DNA of 64,000 nt, from NCBI RefSeq assembly GCF_013348785.1, contig NZ_CP054691.1, forward strand, positions 930,001-994,000, written 5' to 3'. Both the position numbers and the translations under genes were made by a program. Shown piece after piece: positions 58,540 to 64,000 of the stretch (positions are counted from its first letter, which is position 1; every line of letters begins with the position of its first letter). Source of the stretch: Gordonia sp. X0973. Lineage in GTDB: Bacteria > Actinomycetota > Actinomycetes > Mycobacteriales > Mycobacteriaceae. The notes beneath the pieces were generated by a model. That model made no database searches. It saw only the letters and a list, made by a program, of their open reading frames with translations, and was not told where the DNA came from.

Positions 58540-58554
58540 CGACAATCGTTACCA
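58540..58554. promoter_or_regulatory. Zur-box-like site between L36 and Rv0106-like genes
   Basis: Read on the minus strand the site is TGGTAACGATTGTCG, matching 11 of 15 positions of TGAAAACGATTTTCA-like Zur sites of mycobacteria and streptomycetes. It is centred in the 71-base divergent gap and can serve both genes, which both belong to zinc-starvation responses in relatives. Confidence 0.6.
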
Positions 58555-58597
58555 TTAGAGTATCGGATGTCGGAGCTGTGACGAGCAGGAGGTTCCT

Positions 58598-59614
58598 TTG
58601 CGGTCGGTCGATGTGCTCGCGGTCGTCGGGACATGCGCCCCGGAGCGCGCCGGGTTCGCCACCCGGCTGGCCGGCGGGGCGAAGCGGGCGCTTCTCCCGG
58701 CCGCCTCACTGGAGAAGGCGGCCGATCCGCTCGACGCCGCGGTGTCGACGGTGCGCTACGGCTCCTGGCAGACCGGGGTGGTCGTCGAGTTCCCCACGGC
58801 GACCGTCGTCACCGACCTGGTCGGCACGCTCGTCGGCGACGGCCTGCTCCTGACCGACGTGGTCTGCGTCGCCGATGCGGCGCATCTGCTCGCCGATCTG
58901 TGGTGCGAGGATTACGCGGTCCAACCCCCGCCGGGCAGGTGGGGGACCTATTTGGCGACAGCGAAACTGACCGTGGGCCAGCTCGAGTTGGCGTCGACGA
59001 TCGTCCTGGTGAATTGGGCGGCCCTCCCCACGCCGGCATTGGCAACGGTCATGGGCCTCGTCAGTCATCTGAACCCCGCGGCGCATATCTGGCCGGACCC
59101 GGGGGAGGGCATCCCGCCGCTGGCCGGCGCTCCCTACGCCGTCGAACAGGGACGCCCGGGGTGGGTGGCGCTGCTCAACGACGAATTCCGCCCCCGGTTC
59201 ACCGACACGCGGGTCGGCGCGCTGCGGTACGAGGGCATCCGCCCCTTCCATCCCGACCGATTGCAGACCCTCCTCGATCACCGGATCGAGCAGGGCGAGT
59301 TCGGCGCCGTCATCCGGTCATCCGGTTTCTGTCGGTTCGCGACCCGGCCGAACGTCGTGGCGCAGTGGGATCACGTCGGCGCGATGATCTCCTTCGAACC
59401 GATCGGCTTCGACGACGACCCCGGACGCGAGCTGCTGTCCGTCGGACAAGACCTGGCCTTCATCGGGATCGACCTCGACGACGAGGCCCTTGCCGTCGCC
59501 CTGGACGAGGCCGCTCTCTCGGACGGCGAGCTACTGGCCGGAGTGGCGGCGTGGCGCGAATACCCCGACCCGTTTCCGCAGTGGCCTACGGCGCGACGTC
59601 GCCCCAGTCGTTAA
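58598..59614 (+). CDS. CobW/Rv0106-like zinc-starvation protein (Mrf-like)
   Basis: A 338-residue protein resembling Rv0106 of M. tuberculosis and Mrf of M. smegmatis, which recruits a hibernation factor to ribosomes when zinc is scarce. The N-terminal GTPase region has lost the P-loop (VVGTCAPERAGFATRL where GxxGxGKTT is expected). The C-terminal CobW_C part is clear: LRYEGIRPFHPDRLQTLLDHRI and the ending LSDGELLAGVAAWREYPDPFPQW. TTG start with AGGAGG at 5 bases. Divergent from the type B L36 gene; its 3' end overlaps the next gene by 29 bases. Confidence 0.75.
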   Translation: MRSVDVLAVVGTCAPERAGFATRLAGGAKRALLPAASLEKAADPLDAAVSTVRYGSWQTGVVVEFPTATVVTDLVGTLVGDGLLLTDVVCVADAAHLLADLWCEDYAVQPPPGRWGTYLATAKLTVGQLELASTIVLVNWAALPTPALATVMGLVSHLNPAAHIWPDPGEGIPPLAGAPYAVEQGRPGWVALLNDEFRPRFTDTRVGALRYEGIRPFHPDRLQTLLDHRIEQGEFGAVIRSSGFCRFATRPNVVAQWDHVGAMISFEPIGFDDDPGRELLSVGQDLAFIGIDLDDEALAVALDEAALSDGELLAGVAAWREYPDPFPQWPTARRRPSR

Positions 59615-60713
59615 AGCCCGACGGCCGGTGCAACCCGAAGCTGGCGTGCTCGAACATCCCCCAACCCTCCCGCTGCGTGCCGTCGGCTTCGCGGCACACC
59701 GCGTGTCCGACGTGGTCGATGACGCCGTAGGGGATCCGGCCGGCGACGGCCGGATCGGCGAGGTCATAGGTGACGCGCTCGACGAAGCCCTCGCCCTTCC
59801 ACTGCCCGTGGCCCCAATCCGGATCGCCGCCGTAGCCGCCGCCGACGTGCAGCGGGGTGGCGGCCGAGGCGTCGACCTCGATCGTCACCGGCCGGCCGTC
59901 GGAGTCGGTCGCCGAGATCGTCGCCCCCGTCGGCAGACGCGTGCCCGATCGGTAGTGGATCTGTACCCGCGGCCAGCCCAGTTGCTCGACCCGGCCGTCG
60001 GACCACACACGGGTGCAGTCGTTGAGCGTGCGGAACCCGGACGGGTCCTCCTGGATGATCAGCACCATCGCGAAGTCGTCGAAGGCCATCGGCACGTACA
60101 GCCACCACATGCCCTCGAACGGCGGATCGGCCGGGCGCCCGGCCGGTTCGGGTTCCCCGACGGGTCGGATACCCCACGACCGGTCGCGGGTGCCGATCCA
60201 CGTCGACGGGTCGACGGCGATCTCCTCGTCGTCGACCACCAGCTTCCCCGCCCATGAGCCGACCTGGGCGAAGCGCTGCGCGTCGAGGGTGACCCGGCTG
60301 CCCTGGCGCATCAGGTGCCGCTGTTCCTGCACGACGTCGAACAGACCCTTCCAGGTGAGGTCGGCCGCGATGCCCTCGGTGGGCGCCAGCGTGACCCGAA
60401 GCTCCGCCAGCGGCTCCACCACGTCGACGGCCAGGGGGCCGACGTGCTGGTGGAGCCGGTCGTCGTCCATCGCGTCGGACAGCCGCACCACGGTGTGCCG
60501 CGCGCCGTCGCCGTCTTTGCGGTGGACGAGCACGAACGCGTCCTTCACCCCGAGGATCGGGTAGTAGCCGACGCCGATGACGACGAAGATCTCGCCGCTG
60601 CGGTCGTGGGCGCACATGTAGGAGCGGTCGTAGAAATTACGGTCCGACGTCGTGGGCCACGCGATCGGCAGCGGGGCCTGGTGGACGGGGAACTCGTCTG
60701 CCGGGGTGATCAT
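59586..60713 (-). CDS. Conserved hypothetical protein
   Basis: A 375-residue soluble protein with no signal peptide, beta-rich, Trp-rich (WIGTRDRSWGIRPVG, GMWWLYVPMAFDD, GGGYGGDPDWGHGQWKGEGF). Resembles actinobacterial proteins often encoded beside phosphotransferase-like genes; the fold may be lipocalin/CrtC-like, which I cannot confirm. It follows the phosphotransferase gene with a 4-base overlap (ATGA), so it shares its transcript and probably its pathway. Confidence 0.65.
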   Translation of the reverse strand: MITPADEFPVHQAPLPIAWPTTSDRNFYDRSYMCAHDRSGEIFVVIGVGYYPILGVKDAFVLVHRKDGDGARHTVVRLSDAMDDDRLHQHVGPLAVDVVEPLAELRVTLAPTEGIAADLTWKGLFDVVQEQRHLMRQGSRVTLDAQRFAQVGSWAGKLVVDDEEIAVDPSTWIGTRDRSWGIRPVGEPEPAGRPADPPFEGMWWLYVPMAFDDFAMVLIIQEDPSGFRTLNDCTRVWSDGRVEQLGWPRVQIHYRSGTRLPTGATISATDSDGRPVTIEVDASAATPLHVGGGYGGDPDWGHGQWKGEGFVERVTYDLADPAVAGRIPYGVIDHVGHAVCREADGTQREGWGMFEHASFGLHRPSGFNDWGDVAP

Positions 60714-61855
60714 CGGACCGCGACTCCGTCCCAGTAGGTGCCCTCGATCATGGCTGACAGGGTGTCCTTGTTGAGGATCATGTCGTCGGTGTTCGCCGGT
60801 TCCTCCGCGTGGCCGAAGTGGATCGCGCGGCTCTGCACGCGGAACAGGATGATCGAGTAGATCAGCGTCGCGTAGGTCAGGTAGAAGTCCATGTCGTGCA
60901 GCTCGACGCCGGCCGCCTCGGCGTAGGTGGCCTCGACGTCGGCGCGGCGCCAGAACGACGGCAATCCTTCGAGTCCGGCGAGATCGGCGATGTCCTGGAA
61001 GAAGCGGTGCAGTGCGATGCCCCAGGCGACGTCGAGTTCGCGCGGCGCGCGGGCCGCCATCTCCCAATCGAGGAAGGCGACCGGGGAGCAGTCGCGGTAG
61101 ATGACGTTGCCCGGCCGGGCGTCGCCCCAGCACAGCACCGCCTCCCGCGTTGTCGGCAAATGGTCGTGCGCCCAGGCCAGGGCTTTCTCCAGCAGCGGCG
61201 ACCCCGCCCGGTCCCGGGTGATCCAGGCGTAGAACTCGTCGATCCGGCGCAGATGCGCGGCCAGCGGCGATTCCCCGTCGCGGGGCGCTTCGAGCAGATC
61301 CGCGGGCAGCGGCGCGGCGTGGATGGCGGCCAGGGCCAGCACCGTCTCGTCCTGCAGCCGCCGTCGGTCGCGCTCGTCGGCCTCGGTCAACCAGGACCCG
61401 AAGGTATACGGCAGCACGTCGGGCGGGATCTCGCCGTCGACGCGGCCCATCACGATGAACGGCGCGCCGATCACCGTGGCGGAGGGTTCGCTCCAATACA
61501 GCGGCGGCACGGGAACCGTCGTGGTCGCCCCGACGTGTTCCATCAACCGGAACTGGTTGTCGAGGTCGTAGGAGCCGAAGATCGGGTCGCTGTCTGGCGA
61601 CGGCGCGACGCGGATGACCAACGGGTGCGACTGCCCGTCCCACTCGGCGTCGACCATGACGGTCTCGCTCGACATCCCGTTCCCGTCGGGCAGGTTGATC
61701 TGTGCGATCCTCACCTGCTGCCCGACCTTTTCGGCGAGCCAGGCGGCCAGTGCCGACTCGATGGTCTCGGGGTCCAGCCGGGAGTCCGCGGGCCGGGCCA
61801 GGTCTGCGGAGTTGGCCGGGGCCGCGTCGTCGGGAATCGGTTGCGTATTAGCCAT
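60710..61855 (-). CDS. Phosphotransferase (APH/choline kinase fold)
   Basis: A 381-residue kinase-like enzyme of the aminoglycoside phosphotransferase superfamily: catalytic loop LCWGDARPGNVIY, metal-binding FLDWEMAARAP (DxE for DFG), N-lobe ETVMVDAEW. In this bacterial group such proteins, often near acyl-CoA dehydrogenases, are thought to phosphorylate small metabolites, not antibiotics. A KstR-like palindrome lies 10-23 bases upstream of the start, hinting at steroid-related control. Confidence 0.8.
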   Translation of the reverse strand: MANTQPIPDDAAPANSADLARPADSRLDPETIESALAAWLAEKVGQQVRIAQINLPDGNGMSSETVMVDAEWDGQSHPLVIRVAPSPDSDPIFGSYDLDNQFRLMEHVGATTTVPVPPLYWSEPSATVIGAPFIVMGRVDGEIPPDVLPYTFGSWLTEADERDRRRLQDETVLALAAIHAAPLPADLLEAPRDGESPLAAHLRRIDEFYAWITRDRAGSPLLEKALAWAHDHLPTTREAVLCWGDARPGNVIYRDCSPVAFLDWEMAARAPRELDVAWGIALHRFFQDIADLAGLEGLPSFWRRADVEATYAEAAGVELHDMDFYLTYATLIYSIILFRVQSRAIHFGHAEEPANTDDMILNKDTLSAMIEGTYWDGVAVR

Positions 61856-61864
61856 GTCCAGAAT

Positions 61865-61878
61865 GAGAACACGTTCTA
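61865..61878. promoter_or_regulatory. KstR-like operator upstream of the phosphotransferase operon
   Basis: On the minus strand TAGAACGTGTTCTC: AGAAC and GTTCT arms around GT. The KstR consensus is TnnAACnnGTTnnA; seven of its eight fixed bases match, only the last A is C. KstR is the TetR-type repressor of cholesterol catabolism in mycobacteria and relatives. Confidence 0.5.
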
Positions 61879-61995
61879 ATTACTGCCCGCATGGATTCGG
61901 GCGGTTCGGTGCCTCTGGATCGCCTGACCCGGTCTTTTGACCAGGTCTTATGCCGACTGACCTGCCCGGTTTCGACGAGGTGTTGACGCCCTAAC

Positions 61996-62008
61996 TTATC
62001 GACGATAA
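61996..62008. promoter_or_regulatory. Palindrome TTATCG-A-CGATAA before the MMPL gene
   Basis: Perfect 6-bp arms about one central base, 33-45 bases upstream of the GTG start. The setting suits a TetR/MarR-type operator controlling the exporter; the regulator is not in view. Confidence 0.45.
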
Positions 62009-62040
62009 CTTAACGTGGGTAACCAACTTGGGAGGCTTCC

Positions 62041-64000
62041 GTGGAACGACTCACCCGGCTCGTGCTCGCCGCGCCGAAATCCGTCCTCACCGGTGCCCTG
62101 GCACTGCTGGTGATCTTCGGCGTCTACGGCGCCGGTGTCGCCGGACACCTGTTGTCGGGCGGATTCGAGGACCCGCATTCGGAGTCCGCGCAGGCGAGCA
62201 AGATCCTCGAGAACGATTTCGAGCGCGGCAGCATCCAGGTCGTCTTCAAGATCGACGCACCCGGCCGTGACGTCACCGTCGACCCGCTCGTCGCCAAGAT
62301 CGGCAAACCGCTGGTCGCCGAGATCAAGGGCTACGACTTCGTGCAGGACCCGGTGCTGTCGATCTGGACGGATCCGGCCGCGGCGAAGAACCTGATCAGC
62401 AAGGACAAATCGTCGACGCTGATCATCGTGCCGCTCGCCGGCGGGGAGAACGTCGCCCCCGGGCACGCCCAGGAATTGGCCGAGCGCTTCGCCGGGGAGC
62501 GCGACGGGGTGACGATCACCGCGACCGGGCAGGGCAAGGTCTTCGCCGACACCAACAAGCAGGTGTCCAAGGACCTGGCCATCGCCGAGGGAATCGCCAT
62601 CCCGATCAGCTTCATCGCGCTGATCATCATCTTCGGCGGCGTCATCGCCGCAGCGCTGCCGCTGGTGGTCGGGATCTTCGCGATCGTCGGGACACTGGCC
62701 CTGCTGCGCGTGTTCGCCCTGTTCACCGACGTCTCCATCTTCGCCATGAATCTCGCGACGGCGATGGGGCTGGCGCTGGCCATCGACTACACGCTGCTCA
62801 TCGTGACGCGCTACCGCGAGGAGGTGGCCGGCGGGCTGGATCGGCCAGCGGCGATCCGCCGCGCCATGTCGACGGCCGGTCGCACCGTGATGTTCTCCGC
62901 GGTCACCGTCGGGCTCTCCCTCTCCGGGCTGTTGCTGTTCCACCAGTACTTCCTGCGGTCCTTCGCCTACGCGGGTCTCGCCGTCGTCGTGGTCGCGCTG
63001 CTCGGATCGCTGGTCATCACACCGGCACTGCTCGCAGTGCTCGGCGACCGCATCGACGGGTGGGATCTGCGCAAGCCGATCCGCCGGCTGCTCGGGCGCC
63101 CCGAGCACGGCTTCATCCCCACCGAGCAGACCTGGTGGTACCGCTTCGTCCAGTGGGTCCTGCGCCGGGCCGCGCCGGTGGCACTGATCGTCACCGTCCT
63201 CCTGCTGGTCCTCGGGGCGCCCTTCCTCTCGATGAAACTCGGCTTCCCCGACGACCGGATACTCCCGACCTCGCAGTCCTCCCGCGTGGCGATGGACGAG
63301 ATCCGTTCGGACTACGCGCAGAAACTCGGCGGCGAGGTCACCGTCGTGGTGACCGGGTCCACCGACCAGGCCGTCGACGACTATGCGGCCAAGCTTTCGG
63401 CGGTGAAGGGTGCCGACGCGGTCACCACGCCCGACGCGGTGTTCGCCGGTGGCCAGCCCGTCGGGCCGCGCCAATCCGACGACCGTCGCGGGGATCACCG
63501 CATCCTCACCGTGGCCAACAACATCAACCCGCTCGACGATCAGGGCAAACAGCTTCTGGCCGAACTGCGCGCGGTGCCCAAACCCGCGTCGGCCGACGTG
63601 AAGTTCGCCGGCATCGCCGCGTCCACCGAGGACACGGTCGCGTCGATATACCACCAGCTGCCGTGGGTGCTGCTGTGGATCGCGGTCGCCACGTTCATCC
63701 TGCTGTTCCTGTTCACCGGCAGCGTCGTACTGCCGCTGAAGGCACTGGTGCTCAACCTGCTCTCGCTCTCGGTGACCTTCGGGGCGGTCGTGTGGATCTT
63801 CCAGGAGGGCCACTTCGGCGCGCTGGGCACCACCGCCACCGGCTTCATCACCGCGACCATGCCGATCCTGATGTTCTGCGTGGCCTTCGGATTGTCGATG
63901 GACTACGAGGTGTTCCTGCTCGGCCGCATCCGCGAGGAGTGGCTCAAGTCGGACAAGACCACCGCCGACAGCGACCACGCCGTCGCTTACGGTCTGGCTA
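62041..64000 (+). CDS. MMPL-family RND exporter, 5' part
   Basis: The first 653 codons of an RND exporter of the MMPL family that transports lipids or small molecules outward; the gene runs off the window with no stop. Helix 1 (about 15-35) is followed by a porter domain, then helices 2-6 (about 185-330: FIALIIIFGGVIAAALPLVVGIF, LATAMGLALAIDYTLLIVTRYREE with the proton-relay Asp-Tyr), a second porter domain and FGLSMDYEVFLLGRIREEW (second Asp-Tyr pair). GTG start with GGGAGG. Resembles ActII-3/MmpL-like drug exporters more than MmpL3. Confidence 0.9.
   Translation, partial: MERLTRLVLAAPKSVLTGALALLVIFGVYGAGVAGHLLSGGFEDPHSESAQASKILENDFERGSIQVVFKIDAPGRDVTVDPLVAKIGKPLVAEIKGYDFVQDPVLSIWTDPAAAKNLISKDKSSTLIIVPLAGGENVAPGHAQELAERFAGERDGVTITATGQGKVFADTNKQVSKDLAIAEGIAIPISFIALIIIFGGVIAAALPLVVGIFAIVGTLALLRVFALFTDVSIFAMNLATAMGLALAIDYTLLIVTRYREEVAGGLDRPAAIRRAMSTAGRTVMFSAVTVGLSLSGLLLFHQYFLRSFAYAGLAVVVVALLGSLVITPALLAVLGDRIDGWDLRKPIRRLLGRPEHGFIPTEQTWWYRFVQWVLRRAAPVALIVTVLLLVLGAPFLSMKLGFPDDRILPTSQSSRVAMDEIRSDYAQKLGGEVTVVVTGSTDQAVDDYAAKLSAVKGADAVTTPDAVFAGGQPVGPRQSDDRRGDHRILTVANNINPLDDQGKQLLAELRAVPKPASADVKFAGIAASTEDTVASIYHQLPWVLLWIAVATFILLFLFTGSVVLPLKALVLNLLSLSVTFGAVVWIFQEGHFGALGTTATGFITATMPILMFCVAFGLSMDYEVFLLGRIREEWLKSDKTTADSDHAVAYGLA

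Noticed and set aside
61996..63978. 660-residue minus-strand frame opposite the MMPL gene
   Set aside because: Low-complexity Arg/Gly/His-rich product, a typical GC-driven shadow of the real exporter gene.

Overview
The window is high-GC DNA from a mycolic-acid-containing actinobacterium (Mycobacteriales/Corynebacteriales). Four MspA-family outer-membrane porins, a DesA3-type membrane desaturase with its flavin/2Fe-2S reductase, a transmembrane Ser/Thr kinase, DUF222/HNH (13E12-type) genes and an MMPL exporter support this. A 48-bp dispersed repeat and the overall gene set suggest Gordonia or a close relative, but the genus is an inference, not something the sequence proves.

Layout. 1-4.8 kb: small membrane proteins, then the reductase-desaturase operon divergent from a TetR regulator with a palindromic operator between them. 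4.85-10.5 kb: a receptor kinase, a beta-lactamase-like lipoprotein and two tandem two-gene porin operons (A1-B1, A2-B2), closed by a perfect 16-bp terminator. 10.6-12.8 kb: a 34-bp tandem repeat array and a DUF222/HNH gene preceded by an SOS-box-like site. 12.8-18.7 kb: a lipase-like lipoprotein, then a two-component system in which a small His-rich secreted protein and an OmpR-type regulator face a four-gene operon (COG4705 membrane protein, PAP2 phosphatase, second COG4705 protein, sensor kinase). Similar 11-bp-period direct repeats lie upstream of both units. 18.8-27.7 kb: general metabolism and envelope genes (zinc-free quinone oxidoreductase, phospholipase C-like enzyme, SDR, acyl-CoA dehydrogenase, FrnE-like DsbA protein, TrpF, amidase). 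27.9-33 kb: DrrAB-type ABC exporter and a large AfsR-like regulator. 33.1-37.7 kb: pstSCAB-phoU. 37.7-46.3 kb: P450, NarL-type two-component system, AlkA-like glycosylase, DUF1801 and GNAT proteins, thioredoxin-like/CcdA pair, aldehyde dehydrogenase.

46.5-51.9 kb is the accessory part. A DUF222/HNH gene is split by a 2,210-bp IS21-family element (istA/istB) with imperfect terminal inverted repeats and a 5-bp target duplication. Removing the element exactly restores the reading frame. The same gene also carries two inverted copies of the dispersed repeat in frame. An unrecognised gene and a tRNA with a UAA anticodon but a class I fold follow.

52-64 kb: Zn alcohol dehydrogenase, enoyl-CoA hydratase, a pirin-MarR-pirin operon with a clear palindromic operator, an AraC/DinB fusion, a PIN/Phd toxin-antitoxin pair with an 18-bp perfect palindrome, a cysteine-free (type B) ribosomal protein L36 divergent from an Rv0106/Mrf-like gene across a Zur-box-like site (a zinc-starvation module), a phosphotransferase operon behind a KstR-like site, and the 5' part of an MMPL exporter that runs off the window. 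Much of the interest lies in regulatory sites that can be read directly and in repeat and IS activity around the DUF222/HNH genes.
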